Positions 9,637 to 17,678 of a stretch of DNA of 64,000 nucleotides are shown in pieces (within the stretch, counting starts at the first letter, position 1; each line of letters starts with the position of its first letter). The notes beneath the pieces are model-generated. The model worked only from the letters and a program-made list of their open reading frames with translations. It had not been told where the DNA came from and made no database searches. Source of the stretch: DASXUX01 sp036504595 (GTDB taxonomy: Bacteria; Planctomycetota; SZUA-567; H5-PLA8); assembly GCA_036504595.1 (NCBI GenBank), contig DASXUX010000014.1, forward strand, positions 1 to 64,000. Direction: 5' to 3'. The position numbers were made by a program, and so were the translations under genes.

Positions 9637-11187
9637 TTAGAGTTCGATACCTGCCGTCTGCTTCTTTGCGTCGGACTCAATAGTCCCGCCGTCGGCAGGG
9701 CGGGCGCGGCCGGACTTGCAGAACTGGCGCAGGGCTTCGATCTGCGCGCCCATCGTCTTGCTTTGCGGAACCGTGCGATGGATGGCTTCGCCCACATCGG
9801 CCGGAGTCACAGCGCGGTCGCCGTCGTTGAATGCGTCGATGCGGGCATCCTGTACGGCCGCTTCGAGCTCTGCGCCGGTGAAGCCGTTGCACTGCTGTGC
9901 CAGGGTGGTCAAGGCGACCGGTTCGAACTCGTCGGAGCCCAAGTGGATGCGCAGGATTTCCTCGCGGGCCTTCTCGTCGGGCAGGTCCACCGCGAAGATT
10001 TCGTCGAAGCGTCCCTTGCGCACCAACGCGCTATCGAGCTTGTCGATATCGTTGGCAGTGGCGACCACGAACACGTCAGCCGTCTTGTCCTGCATCCACG
10101 ACAGGAACGCTCCGAAAACGCGCTGTGTCGTGCCGCCGTCGTTGCCGCCACTCTGGCTGAAACCCTTCTCGATTTCGTCGATGAGCAGCACACAGGGCGC
10201 GACGGCTTCGGCAGTGCGCAAGGCCATGCGCAGGTTGCTTTCCGACTCCCCGACGAGCGACCCGAACAGCTTGCCCGCGTCGAGTTTGACCAGGGGGCGT
10301 TGCCATGCCGCCGCGATGGCCCTGGCGCACAGCGTTTTGCCTGTGCCGGGAGGGCCGACGAAGATCGCGCCCTTGGTGGCCCGAATGCCGCGCGCCTTGG
10401 CTTCGGGGCTGAACAGCTTGCCGCGCTTGAGCAGCCAGCTCTTCAGGTTTCGCAAGCCGCCCACGTCGGCGAGGCTGTGCCGGGCTTCTTCATACTCCAG
10501 CATGCCGGTGCGTTTGACGATCTGGGACTTCTCCCGGATAGCGAGTGCGACAGCTTTCGGCCCGATGGCTTTGTGTGCGACGAGTGATAGGGCCACGATG
10601 GACTTCGTTTCATCGCGGGTCAGGCCGGTGCAGGCTCGAGCCAAGGGCGGGATGCTGGCCTCGTCGATCTCGATCTTGTCGCCGATAGGGCTGGACTTGT
10701 AGAGCACGCAAAGCGATCGGATGAACTCTTCCAGTTCGGATGCGCGGGGCAGAGGCAGGTCGAGAACGTGAATGTCATCGGCCAGTTCGCCCGGAACCTT
10801 CCAGTCACGTCCGACGAGCACGATGGCCTTGCCCTTGCCTCGGCCGTGTTGGAGGGTTTCGCGCAGGGCACGCTGGAAGAACGCGGCCTGCAGGGCGTCC
10901 CACGGGTCGAGCAGCAGCAGGACGACGGGGCCGGCTTCCTTGACGAAGGCTTGCAGAGCCACGTCGAGCGGAACCTGCGGCTCGGTTACACGGTCGTCTT
11001 CCTCGTTTTCGAGGGACAGATTGGTGATCCCGGTCGCCATCGACCAGGACCAGAGCGGACGGGCTGGGCGCATGGCGGCGACGGTCTGCCGCAAGGCTTC
11101 CAGGGCGCGTTCTTCTTCCAGCGTGCGGAGGTGGATGCCTGGCTGGCGGGCCTTGAGGCAAGACAGTAGTGCGGTGGTAATGTTCAT
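9637..11187 (-). CDS. AAA+ ATPase, Ycf46-like
   Basis: A 516-residue protein. The ATG at 11187 is used because GAGGA precedes it and the previous gene stops at 11190; an upstream in-frame start at 11340 would overlap that gene. The N-terminal half is a degenerate P-loop-like domain starting LKARQPGIHLRTLEEERA, as in Ycf46-type ATPases. The C-terminal half is a full AAA+ module: Walker A GPPGTGKT (about 278-286), Walker B LLIDEIEK (about 333-340), sensor 1 VVATAND and an arginine-finger region RKGRFDEIF. Such proteins remodel or unfold partners; the substrate is unknown. Its position among ligase- and clamp-loader-like genes suggests a job in the element's replication or maintenance. Confidence 0.8.
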   Translation of the reverse strand: MNITTALLSCLKARQPGIHLRTLEEERALEALRQTVAAMRPARPLWSWSMATGITNLSLENEEDDRVTEPQVPLDVALQAFVKEAGPVVLLLLDPWDALQAAFFQRALRETLQHGRGKGKAIVLVGRDWKVPGELADDIHVLDLPLPRASELEEFIRSLCVLYKSSPIGDKIEIDEASIPPLARACTGLTRDETKSIVALSLVAHKAIGPKAVALAIREKSQIVKRTGMLEYEEARHSLADVGGLRNLKSWLLKRGKLFSPEAKARGIRATKGAIFVGPPGTGKTLCARAIAAAWQRPLVKLDAGKLFGSLVGESESNLRMALRTAEAVAPCVLLIDEIEKGFSQSGGNDGGTTQRVFGAFLSWMQDKTADVFVVATANDIDKLDSALVRKGRFDEIFAVDLPDEKAREEILRIHLGSDEFEPVALTTLAQQCNGFTGAELEAAVQDARIDAFNDGDRAVTPADVGEAIHRTVPQSKTMGAQIEALRQFCKSGRARPADGGTIESDAKKQTAGIEL

Positions 11188-11189
11188 GC

Positions 11190-11423
11190 TTAGTCCTCGA
11201 TGATTGGCGGCGGCGTGATCTTTGCACGCACGACCGGCAACGGGTGGTACAAATGCCCCGGCGCACGCCGGGGCTTCTTCTGGACGCCCGCCTGCACGAG
11301 CTTGCGTAAACGCCAGATGCGAGCGTTCAGCTTGCGGCATTTGGTGCGGGCAGTCATGAGCTTGCGGTGCCAGCGTGCGGACAAGGCCACGGCGGCGAGA
11401 TAGTCTTCGGCGTAGGTGGTCAT
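11190..11423 (-). CDS. Small basic hypothetical protein (77 aa)
   Basis: Starts MTTYAEDYLAAVALS and is rich in Arg/Lys (about 20 residues), with the core TKCRKLNARIWRLRKL predicted helical. The stop codon overlaps the spacer carrying the ribosome site of the AAA+ gene, so the two are in one transcript. No known family is recognised. The segment encoding PRRAPG contains a GC-rich inverted repeat (11253-11271). Confidence 0.6.
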   Translation of the reverse strand: MTTYAEDYLAAVALSARWHRKLMTARTKCRKLNARIWRLRKLVQAGVQKKPRRAPGHLYHPLPVVRAKITPPPIIED

Positions 11424-11433
11424 GTGCTCCTCG

Positions 11434-12516
11434 TTAGGCGCTCAGTACGCGCCGGGCTTCCAGCAGCGTCAGGCGCAATTGCTCGTGCTGATCGGGCGTG
11501 AAATCCGGCACCGGGATGGATATGGCAGAGGCGACGGCGGGAAGTTCCATGTCGTCCACGACCGGGCAGGCGGCGGCGAAAAGGGCGGCTTGCACGCGGG
11601 CACTGTCCAGGGCGGGGAGTTCGTGGCCCTCGGTGAGTGCCTGGGCGATGTCACCGAGCACGCCGCGCACCTTGCCGGCTTGCGTCAGGCAGGCCACCAC
11701 GTCGATGCTGTCGGCTCCGCTCACCAGTGAGAGGTCGATTTCGGCGCTGCTCACGCCCTTGAGAATGTCGGCGGCCGACACGCGCATGGAATCGGCGAAG
11801 GCTGCGGCCCGCCGGATCTGGCCGACGATGCTGTCCCAGCGGTTCGCGGCTTTCTGTGGGGTCAGTCCGTTCTCGCGCACGTCCTTGGTGATTGCGGCCA
11901 GGTCGGACTTGATCTTGCTGGCGAGGCCCGACAAGGCGTCTTGCATGATGTCTGCTTCGGTGAAGCCCACGGTCTTGGTGCGGATTTGTGTGCCGATGAG
12001 TTTGCCGAAAGACTTGATCTGCTTGAGCAGGTCTTCGTAGCTTTCCGGCACGAAGTACAGCACGCCGTTGGGGCGCAGGGGGACGATGGCCTTGTTGTCG
12101 TCGAGAACCTTGCGCAGCAAGTGGCTGACCTGACCGGCAGTGTACATGTCGCGGGCGTCTTCGAACATCTGGCGGATCGCGTCGATGTTGTCGCCGTCCG
12201 TGCCGAGCGTTTCGGCTTTCTTGTTAAACCAGAACTGCTGGCGGTACTTGAGCGTGAGGCGGTCGCGGCCTTCAATCCACTCCGTCGCCTTGTCGGACAA
12301 CTGGAACAAGAGGCGGTCTTCGTCTTCCGTGACCGGCAGGATGATCCCGTCGGCTTCCAGGTTCTTGATCGCGCGGATGAAGGCATACCGCTTGGGCAGT
12401 TCGCGCGCCTTCTCCGGTGCGATCCCGGATTCGACCAGAGCATCGCGGAGCGTAGAGAGGCGGCACTTCTGGACCGAGAACGTCCAGAGCATGTGGCCGG
12501 GAATTTGGTCGGGCAT
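11434..12516 (-). CDS. DUF6744-like protein
   Basis: A 360-residue protein with AGGAG eight bases before the ATG. The sequence reads as a soluble, mostly helical protein. The N-terminal third (MLWTFSVQKCRLSTLRDAL, then FWFNKKAETLGTDGDN) matches my memory of the DUF6744 family of plasmid and phage proteins of unknown role. The middle has LRPNGVLYFVPESYEDLL. It lies 10 bases upstream of the 77-residue gene and is part of the minus-strand run. Function unknown; the family name is recalled, not checked. Confidence 0.6.
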   Translation of the reverse strand: MPDQIPGHMLWTFSVQKCRLSTLRDALVESGIAPEKARELPKRYAFIRAIKNLEADGIILPVTEDEDRLLFQLSDKATEWIEGRDRLTLKYRQQFWFNKKAETLGTDGDNIDAIRQMFEDARDMYTAGQVSHLLRKVLDDNKAIVPLRPNGVLYFVPESYEDLLKQIKSFGKLIGTQIRTKTVGFTEADIMQDALSGLASKIKSDLAAITKDVRENGLTPQKAANRWDSIVGQIRRAAAFADSMRVSAADILKGVSSAEIDLSLVSGADSIDVVACLTQAGKVRGVLGDIAQALTEGHELPALDSARVQAALFAAACPVVDDMELPAVASAISIPVPDFTPDQHEQLRLTLLEARRVLSA

Positions 12517-12751
12517 GGGAATCTCCTGACAGGAGCGGCCCCGCCTTCGGACAGGGCATGGGGTTTACACGAGAAGCCAGCCAGGACGTGATGCCACGTA
12601 GCGTCCGTGGCCAGTGCGATGCTGGACTTCTCGTGCCGTCACCAAAGGGTTTCAGGCTGGAAAAACAGCTCTTGTGGATCGGATGGTGTCTTTGGTCGGG
12701 TCGCGTCGAGATAAACGTTTTTTCGCGTTATTTCTGCATTCCTACGCGGGG

Positions 12752-13063
12752 TCACTGCACGCGGAGACGAATCTTGATTTGTTCGCCTTCGCGGCTGTCA
12801 ACGGTGACGCGGTAGCCTTGGCGTCGGGCTTCGGCCAGCACTTTGGCGCGGGCGACTTCGCGGGTGAAGCGGGCAACGTCAAGCGTGCCGCGGGTGACTT
12901 CCCAGGTGTCGTCCCCACGGCAAGACAGTTGCAGACCGTCGGCCAGCACGCTCCTGATGTCGGACATGACGTTCTTATAGCCCATCGCGATCAAGGCTTG
13001 CGCTACTTCGGACACGGGTGCCTTGACCTGCGTTTTGATCGCGACGATGGAGTAGCAAGCCAT
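12752..13063 (-). CDS. Hypothetical protein, DUF1257-like size (103 aa)
   Basis: The ATG at 13063 (MACYSIVAIKTQVK) is preceded by AAGGGGG. The frame extends upstream but through the neighbouring gene. The alpha/beta sequence (VSEVAQALIAMGYKN, then FTREVARAKVLAEARRQGY) resembles small DUF1257/ycf35-type proteins, which often sit beside Ycf46-like AAA+ ATPases. That link is suggestive but I cannot confirm the family. One base separates it from the preceding gene's stop. Confidence 0.6.
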   Translation of the reverse strand: MACYSIVAIKTQVKAPVSEVAQALIAMGYKNVMSDIRSVLADGLQLSCRGDDTWEVTRGTLDVARFTREVARAKVLAEARRQGYRVTVDSREGEQIKIRLRVQ

Positions 13064-13064
13064 G

Positions 13065-13280
13065 CTAGTGTCCCCCTTCGTGGCTGTGGCCGTGGTGAAC
13101 GTGGCCGGTGTGGGAATGATCGTGACGATGGGCTTGCACGCGGGATGCGTCCCCATCGGACACGCTGACTTCAAACGGCTTGAGCAGCTCGCCGTGGTCG
13201 GGCGAGTCGTTGTTCAGGATTTGCATTCGTACCGTGCCGTCCGCGTTGATCGTGACGGCAATTTCACCGGAGCGTTGCAT
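13065..13280 (-). CDS. Small protein with His-rich tail, DUF2997-like
   Basis: 71 residues with a perfect AGGAGG before the ATG. The first part (GEIAVTINADGTVRMQIL) is a beta hairpin as in small DUF2997-type proteins found beside Ycf46/DUF1257 genes. The last 25 residues are strikingly histidine-rich (HRHDHSHTGHVHHGHSHEG), which suggests metal binding. It ends one base before the start of the next gene, so expression is probably coupled. The DUF2997 call is a weak recollection. Confidence 0.6.
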   Translation of the reverse strand: MQRSGEIAVTINADGTVRMQILNNDSPDHGELLKPFEVSVSDGDASRVQAHRHDHSHTGHVHHGHSHEGGH

Positions 13281-13290
13281 CGCAGTCCTC

Positions 13291-14034
13291 CTATGCGGTG
13301 GCCATCTGCGCGAGCAGCGCGCGGGCCTGGGCTATAATGTCGCCAACGTCTTCCGGGACATCGGCGTCGGGCGTGTCTTCAGTGGCGTCCTGCGCTTGCA
13401 GTTCGATCTCCTGCCAGATGCTGCGCAGGTTGCCCTTGTGCTTCGTGACCAAGGCGAGAATGTCTTGCCGCGATACTTGGTCGAACCAGCGCTTCTCGCC
13501 AAGCTCACCCGAATTGCAGAGCGTGTCGCAGACGTGGCTGGTGATCGCTTCGAGGTTGGGCATCAGCGTGAAGACCTTGCAGCGCGAGGCCAGTTGATCG
13601 TTCTCCGCGCCAGTCTCGAACAGACTGTCGATCATGCGCGCCGAGGTGAAGATGTACAGGCGGCGGGGCTTTAGCGGCTCAAGCAGCGTTTTCCACGCCT
13701 GAACGGATTTCGAAGACATTGCATTCGCTTCATCGATGCAGAACGCCTTCCATCCTGTGCCCCACGTGGACAGTTGTGTGTGAGCTTTGATCTCGTCCAC
13801 GGCTTCAATTGTGCAGTCCGCACCGGCGAGGTGGTGAATGTCGCGCGGGTCGCACTTGGCGGCGGCAATGATGTTGGCCAGCGTCGTCTTGCCCATGCCG
13901 GACGGGCCTTGCAGCCAGATCGCGTCGCCGGTCCAGGTGGGCGAATCAAGCAGAGCTTGCAGGCGATGCACGATGCCGCTGTGCCCGGCGACACCAGCGA
14001 GCGATTTCGGGCGGTATTTCTCGTGGAGTTGCAT
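13291..14034 (-). CDS. Clamp-loader-like AAA+ ATPase (DnaX/RFC type)
   Basis: A 247-residue protein that begins like replication factor C small subunits (LHEKYRPKSLAGVAGH). Walker A is GPSGMGKTTL (about residues 44-53), Walker B FCIDEANAMS and sensor 1 YIFTSARM. It is shorter than a full clamp loader (about 320 or more residues), and the C-terminal collar domain is largely replaced by an acidic tail. It may load a clamp or act as a stand-alone ATPase for the element. AGGAG lies upstream of the ATG. Its neighbours (ligase-like, AAA+, DUF6744) support a replication role. Confidence 0.75.
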   Translation of the reverse strand: MQLHEKYRPKSLAGVAGHSGIVHRLQALLDSPTWTGDAIWLQGPSGMGKTTLANIIAAAKCDPRDIHHLAGADCTIEAVDEIKAHTQLSTWGTGWKAFCIDEANAMSSKSVQAWKTLLEPLKPRRLYIFTSARMIDSLFETGAENDQLASRCKVFTLMPNLEAITSHVCDTLCNSGELGEKRWFDQVSRQDILALVTKHKGNLRSIWQEIELQAQDATEDTPDADVPEDVGDIIAQARALLAQMATA

Positions 14035-14045
14035 CGGCGAGACTC

Positions 14046-14255
14046 CTAAAACAGTACGCCTTGCACCTGCGGGGCAGGGCCCGGGATGATCTCCTTGCCT
14101 CTGGTCACACGCCAGAAGCGGGCGAGGTCCATGTGTAAGGTTTCCTTGATGAACTGCACGGCACCGGAGCGGCCAGCCGTGCGCTGCTTGTCGTCAAAGC
14201 CAGTCAGCCGTTCGTTCTCTGCTTCGGCCAGGAAATCAGTCTTGGTGCTGCGCAT
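14046..14255 (-). CDS. Hypothetical protein, possibly a 5'-truncated gene
   Basis: 69 residues from the ATG at 14255, with no convincing ribosome site. The open frame continues 11 codons further upstream (SKEYRPLVNLA) to a stop, and the extra codons read like protein. So this may be the tail of a longer gene cut off when the plus-strand pair at 14401-15319 arrived. The sequence FDDKQRTAGRSGAVQFIKET is not recognised. It ends 11 bases before the clamp-loader-like gene. Confidence 0.4.
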   Translation of the reverse strand: MRSTKTDFLAEAENERLTGFDDKQRTAGRSGAVQFIKETLHMDLARFWRVTRGKEIIPGPAPQVQGVLF

Positions 14256-14400
14256 GGCGAGATTGACCAGCGGGCGGTATTCCTTAGAATACGTTTACTA
14301 TCCGGATATGTCGTTCTTGGACTCGCCCTTGTCGCCCGTTCAGTTTTATTCTTTCCTTATCGTTCCGGGCGGGGTATTATTCTTACCGGAGAACGAGACT

Positions 14401-14673
14401 GTGACCACCGAACAGACACGGACACTAGAACAAGAACAGGCAGATTTCGAGGCAGCGCTTCCCGAACTGCTGAAGAGTCACGGCGAAGAATTCGTCGTTT
14501 TCAAAGATAGTCGTGCGCATGCGTTCTATAGGGATTTTGACTCTGCCTATGCGTTTGCCCTGAAGACGTTCGGCGTTGATGCGGTGTTTTTGATTGCGCG
14601 GGTAGAACGCCCCGAACCACTCTGCACTTCGCTTTCTTGGACCGCCGGCGCCATGTTCACAAACATGAAGTGA
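14401..14673 (+). CDS. Small protein paired with retropepsin-like gene
   Basis: 90 residues from a GTG at 14401 with CGGAG nine bases upstream. An ATG at 14308 in the same frame is possible but gives a non-conserved-looking leader. The pattern (ELLKSHGEEFVVFKDSR, FDSAYAFALKTFG, VDAVFLIARVE) is that of a small alpha/beta protein commonly placed just before a retroviral-type aspartic protease gene in bacteria. Fourteen bases separate it from that gene here. The pair is on the plus strand within a minus-strand tract. Confidence 0.6.
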   Translation: MTTEQTRTLEQEQADFEAALPELLKSHGEEFVVFKDSRAHAFYRDFDSAYAFALKTFGVDAVFLIARVERPEPLCTSLSWTAGAMFTNMK

Positions 14674-14686
14674 GTCAGGCGGCCAA

Positions 14687-15319
14687 ATGAAGCACGCGCC
14701 TCGAAAGATTTTTGAAGACTTCCAAACTCCAGAGGCGCTGCAAACCATTGGTCCCATCATTGCCGCATCTTGGCGCATACCCCAACTCCTAGAAAATGCG
14801 CTTACGCTGGCCGGCAAACCGATACCCGCCCCTGTTTACGGCGATATATTGGTCGACACTGGTGCGCAAGCCACCTGCATTTCCCTCGATGTATCCCAAC
14901 AACTTGGCTTGCGCCCCCTTGGTGTTTGCCACGGGTACGGCGCAGGTGGAAAACACACGAATCCCATTTTTGCCGCGAAGCTCGAAATCGTTATGGAGGA
15001 AAATGGCCGCAAGCGCACTGTCTCCCTGGATCAGCGCTTTCAAGCAATTCCCCATTTGGACGACTATTACCAGCAGATACAGGTAATGCGTCGCGGGACG
15101 CGAGTGCACCTGATTGGTTTATTGGGGCGGGACATGCTGCAGCACGGCCGTTTGCAGTATGACGGGCGCGGCCACATTACGCTTGAGTTTTTCCCGAACA
15201 CGATGCCCCGCTTGCAACCCGTGCTCCTGCAACCGGCAACACCTCCGCCTGCTACGCCCGCCATTCAGCCGCAGCAGGCCCCCCCTGCAGTTCCACAACC
15301 AGGGCTCCAGAAGCCCTAA
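14687..15319 (+). CDS. Retropepsin-like aspartic protease
   Basis: 210 residues. The active-site motif ILVDTGAQATCISLDV (near residue 56) is the D-T/S-G signature of single-domain retropepsins, followed by LGLRPLG. The flap region and a second hydrophobic motif, HLIGLLGRDML, match the ILGRD element of this fold. There is no signal peptide, so it should be cytoplasmic and act as a dimer. The last 40 residues are Pro/Gln rich (QPATPPPATPAIQPQQAPP). It forms a two-gene unit with the preceding small protein. The substrate is unknown. Confidence 0.75.
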   Translation: MKHAPRKIFEDFQTPEALQTIGPIIAASWRIPQLLENALTLAGKPIPAPVYGDILVDTGAQATCISLDVSQQLGLRPLGVCHGYGAGGKHTNPIFAAKLEIVMEENGRKRTVSLDQRFQAIPHLDDYYQQIQVMRRGTRVHLIGLLGRDMLQHGRLQYDGRGHITLEFFPNTMPRLQPVLLQPATPPPATPAIQPQQAPPAVPQPGLQKP

Positions 15320-15360
15320 AACCAGTGTCTACGACCAGCGCGTCGAACAGCGCAAGTGGC

Positions 15361-15603
15361 TCAAGAAACGGCTGGGCAGAAATTCACCTTCACTTCATCA
15401 CCCCTCAGCTTGCCGTAATGCTGTTCCACCACGGCCGCCGTGTTGCCCATCGCCGCCGCAATCTCTGCATACGACTTTCCAGCCCGAAGAAGCAGGCTTC
15501 CAAAGATCCGGCGCAAGCTCTTGGCGTTCATTCCCTTCGGCAGTAGTGCCGGAGTCGGCTTGCGCTTTTGTACTTCGCGTGGCGTTAGCGAGTGACGGCG
15601 GCA
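15361..15603 (-). pseudogene. Tyrosine-recombinase C-terminal fragment
   Basis: In the minus frame ending with TGA at 15361-15363, about 80 codons read RRHSLTPREVQKRKP, then LRRIFGSLLLRAGKS, YAEIAAAMGN and EQHYGKLRG. This is the last part of a tyrosine recombinase including the tyrosine nucleophile (HY). The usual first histidine of HxxR is missing (AKSLRR). No start with a ribosome site precedes it, and upstream the frame meets another small gene. It is best read as a relic of an integrase from an earlier insertion. Confidence 0.55.
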
Positions 15604-15607
15604 TGGT

Positions 15608-15751
15608 TTAGTCCTCGCGGCAGTGCACCAACGAAAAGCCCCGGCGCGATGCCGGGACTTGGGAGCGGAAGACGTTCAGAATGTGGCGCAGGCAGCGGGC
15701 GAGCTTGCCGGGGGCGGCTCTGGCCTTGTGGCGCTGGCGGCGGCGGGTCAT
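15608..15751 (-). CDS. Small Arg-rich protein (47 aa)
   Basis: ATG at 15751 overlaps the stop of the 15748-15936 gene (ATGA), so translation is probably coupled. The product (MTRRRQRHKARAAPG, then RCLRHILNVF) is strongly basic and could bind nucleic acid. No family is recognised. A GC-rich hairpin lies in its last third (15633-15654). Confidence 0.45.
   Translation of the reverse strand: MTRRRQRHKARAAPGKLARCLRHILNVFRSQVPASRRGFSLVHCRED
15630..15655 (-). terminator. Possible intrinsic terminator inside the 47-aa gene
   Basis: On the minus strand, AGTCCCGGC, a short loop and GCCGGGGCT form a stem followed by TTTT. It could end the small-gene transcript, but it lies within the coding frame, so it may instead be a chance GC-rich palindrome. 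Confidence 0.35.
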
Positions 15752-15936
15752 GCGGGCACCAGCTTTCGCATCACGTTGAAGGCCGAAACGTGCATCGTGG
15801 CGTATCGGGGATAGACGCGCCCAAAGGCGTCGCGGCTGTCGTTGCAGACCATCCGCGCATAGCGTTTGTCCTTGGAAATGCTGAGCACTTCCCACGTTTC
15901 CCCGAAGTAGTCGTACTTGTCGCCCGTGCTAGGCAT
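15748..15936 (-). CDS. Small hypothetical protein (62 aa)
   Basis: Start at 15936 (MPSTGDKYDYFGETWEVLS); the upstream open frame reads as junk. The sequence is a small beta-rich domain (WEVLSISKDKRYARMVC, then YATMHVSAF) of the type that reads like a KOW/SH3-like barrel. It overlaps the previous gene by 8 bases and the next by 4, so it belongs to one translationally coupled string. Function unknown. Confidence 0.55.
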   Translation of the reverse strand: MPSTGDKYDYFGETWEVLSISKDKRYARMVCNDSRDAFGRVYPRYATMHVSAFNVMRKLVPA

Positions 15937-16066
15937 AGGCCACCGCCATTTCGCGGGCGACGGCCTGTTCGAAGAGCCGCATGGTCTGCACGTATTCCTT
16001 GGTGTGCACGCCCTTGCTGCGGACGATGCGCTCCAAGAGTTCGAGGACTTCGGCAACGGTAGGCAT
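15929..16066 (-). CDS. Small helical protein (45 aa)
   Basis: Start at 16066 (MPTVAEVLELLERIVRSKG) with GGAG nine bases upstream. The same GGAGAACA context precedes the gene at 17298, which supports both starts. The product is predicted wholly helical. Not recognised. Confidence 0.5.
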   Translation of the reverse strand: MPTVAEVLELLERIVRSKGVHTKEYVQTMRLFEQAVAREMAVAYA

Positions 16067-16763
16067 GGTGTTCTCCGTGTTCGGTGTCCGGTTCTGCGTT
16101 GGGTTCCAGGCTGACCACTGGCACGACAGCGGGCGCTGGCATGGCCGCATTAGGACGCAATCCGCTCCGGGCATTCCTGCGGCGAGACCGGCAGCGGGCC
16201 GGATCGCGGGGCGAACACGCTTGGGGTGTGGCGTCAAGTCTGCTCGGCTTGCCGTTCCAGCCGGGAGTGCTCTGGACCGGGAGTCTGTGCGCAGCAGCTT
16301 GCGGGAAGTCTCTGGGGCGCTGAGTGGCCGCACGGGAGGACGACACCGGACGGGCAGCTTCCGCTCGACAAGCAGCGGGTTCGCAATCGCAGCGTTTGCG
16401 GATTGCATGAGAGCTTGACACCGGACGGTCACTTCCGCCCACCTGACCACGCAACGGACGATCAGGTGCTCCGGCCAGCACACGGCCAGCCTGCCGCTAT
16501 CCGGGCACACCGGATACCTCGTCGCGGACTATGACGGGCACCGGGCCGCAGCGGGTTGTCAGTCCACGGCGGCACGGCACGGTATGTACTTGTCTGGTGC
16601 GAGAGCGTGCCAGTTCGCGGTGCCGAGCAGCCTTGCGGGCCGTGGCCTTTCCTGGCAGTCAGCAGCTCCATGCTGCGGTCGGGTTGGTAGCGGTGTGCTG
16701 TACTTGTCCGGGCTTGAGACCGGACTGCCGCATTACACCGGGCTTCCCCGGTGCTCTCTGCGA
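16067..16763. other. About 700 bases without a convincing gene
   Basis: Open frames exist on both strands but have no ribosome sites and no protein-like composition. The stretch contains imperfect repeats: GACACCGGACGG followed by CTTCCGC occurs near 16344 and again near 16419, and GCAGCGGG variants are scattered throughout. It could hold a replication origin, an antisense RNA or a leader; nothing decisive can be seen. Confidence 0.4.
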
Positions 16764-16886
16764 TTAGATTGCTACGCGCGCCACAATGCCCTTGCGACAC
16801 AGGGCCAAGGCAACGGCGGCAGCGGCTTCCAGCGAGAATGCCAAGCTCAGGACTTCACCAGATGCTTCACAGATCACGCGGTACAT
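16764..16886 (-). CDS. Tiny protein (40 aa)
   Basis: ATG at 16886 with GGAG ten bases upstream and a TAA stop at 16764-16766. The product starts MYRVICEASGEVLSLA, has an Ala-rich helix (SLEAAAAVALALCRK) and ends VARVAI. It looks like a small beta-alpha-beta protein. It comes after the terminator of the 16951 gene and may be transcribed from read-through. Unrecognised. Confidence 0.5.
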   Translation of the reverse strand: MYRVICEASGEVLSLAFSLEAAAAVALALCRKGIVARVAI

Positions 16887-16910
16887 GGTTAATCTCCAGG
16901 CTCATGCCAG

Positions 16911-16942
16911 AAAAAAAGCCCGGAGCACAATGCCCCGGGCTT
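16911..16942 (-). terminator. Rho-independent terminator
   Basis: Reading the minus strand, AAGCCCGG, a ten-base loop and CCGGGCTT are followed by seven T. It sits 9 bases beyond the stop of the 16951-17298 gene and is the clearest terminator in this half of the window. Confidence 0.8.
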
Positions 16943-16950
16943 GCGGGTAG

Positions 16951-17298
16951 CTACTCGGCGGCTTCGCCGGGCTTGCTGCCGATCTCGACGGCCTGGATTT
17001 GCACCTGGTACCGGGCTTCGCCGATCTGGACTTTGCCCCAAGCCTGGAAGCCGCGGGAACCGGACTTGAATCCCGGCAGTTCGCTGCCGTCGGCAGCCTT
17101 GTGCTTCGCCGGCTGGAGCTTGGCACCGAGCTTCAGTGCCGCAGCCGTGGCATCCTGGAGCGTGATCACCGGGAGCTTGGGCTTCGAGGCGGCAACCTGG
17201 GCTTTCAGGGCAGCGTTCTCGGCCAGCAGCTTCTGGATTACCAGAGCGGCTTCGTTCTCGACCTGGGACTTGGGGGTAGCGACTGCTGTGTTACTCAT
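16951..17298 (-). CDS. Hypothetical protein with N-terminal coiled coil (115 aa)
   Basis: Start MSNTAVATPKSQVENEAAL with a GGAGAACA ribosome context. Residues about 15-38 form a coiled coil (VIQKLLAENAALKAQVA). The second half (GFKSGSRGFQAWGKVQIGE, then YQVQIQAVEIG) is beta-rich and could be a small nucleic-acid-binding or structural domain. It is the first gene of the minus-strand run and has its own terminator. Family not recognised. Confidence 0.6.
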   Translation of the reverse strand: MSNTAVATPKSQVENEAALVIQKLLAENAALKAQVAASKPKLPVITLQDATAAALKLGAKLQPAKHKAADGSELPGFKSGSRGFQAWGKVQIGEARYQVQIQAVEIGSKPGEAAE

Positions 17299-17678
17299 GT
17301 TCTGTTCTCCGTGGCGCTCTGAGCGGCGCTGTGCTGCCGTCGGCGTCGTGCCGAGGCAACCTCTACGCCTGTGTGACGCACGCCCTGGCCCCCCCGCGCG
17401 GGCACGGGCGCATGAGGTGAGACGGTCCGCGATGGTTCATGCACAGGAGTGGTGACCACTCGGCGCGGCGGGGCTGGACTGCAGTGGACGGCTGCTATAC
17501 GGTGGACGGACTGACAGATGTTGACACTTTCGCAACCGGTGAGAGGCATGCACGGGACAATGCCTGCCGGCTGGTTTCTGGTATCACGCCCTTGCCGACG
17601 AGACCTTCCGGACCGCGTTGGAACAAACGGCTGTGAAGCATGGGCGAAAGGTGTGGCTCAATGGACGGAAACCGCGAT
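17299..17678. other. Intergenic boundary region, no gene seen
   Basis: It separates the small-gene module from the defence island. It presumably carries the promoter of the 17298 gene (reading left) and the end of the Cap4/NTPase transcript. No convincing coding frame or hairpin was found. Confidence 0.4.

Noticed and set aside
9448..10702. Two long plus-strand frames opposite the AAA+ gene
   Set aside because: GC-rich shadows with no ribosome site; the minus frame has all AAA+ motifs.
11498..12591. Plus-strand frames opposite the DUF6744-like gene
   Set aside because: Shadows; the minus gene fits its neighbours' direction and has a ribosome site.
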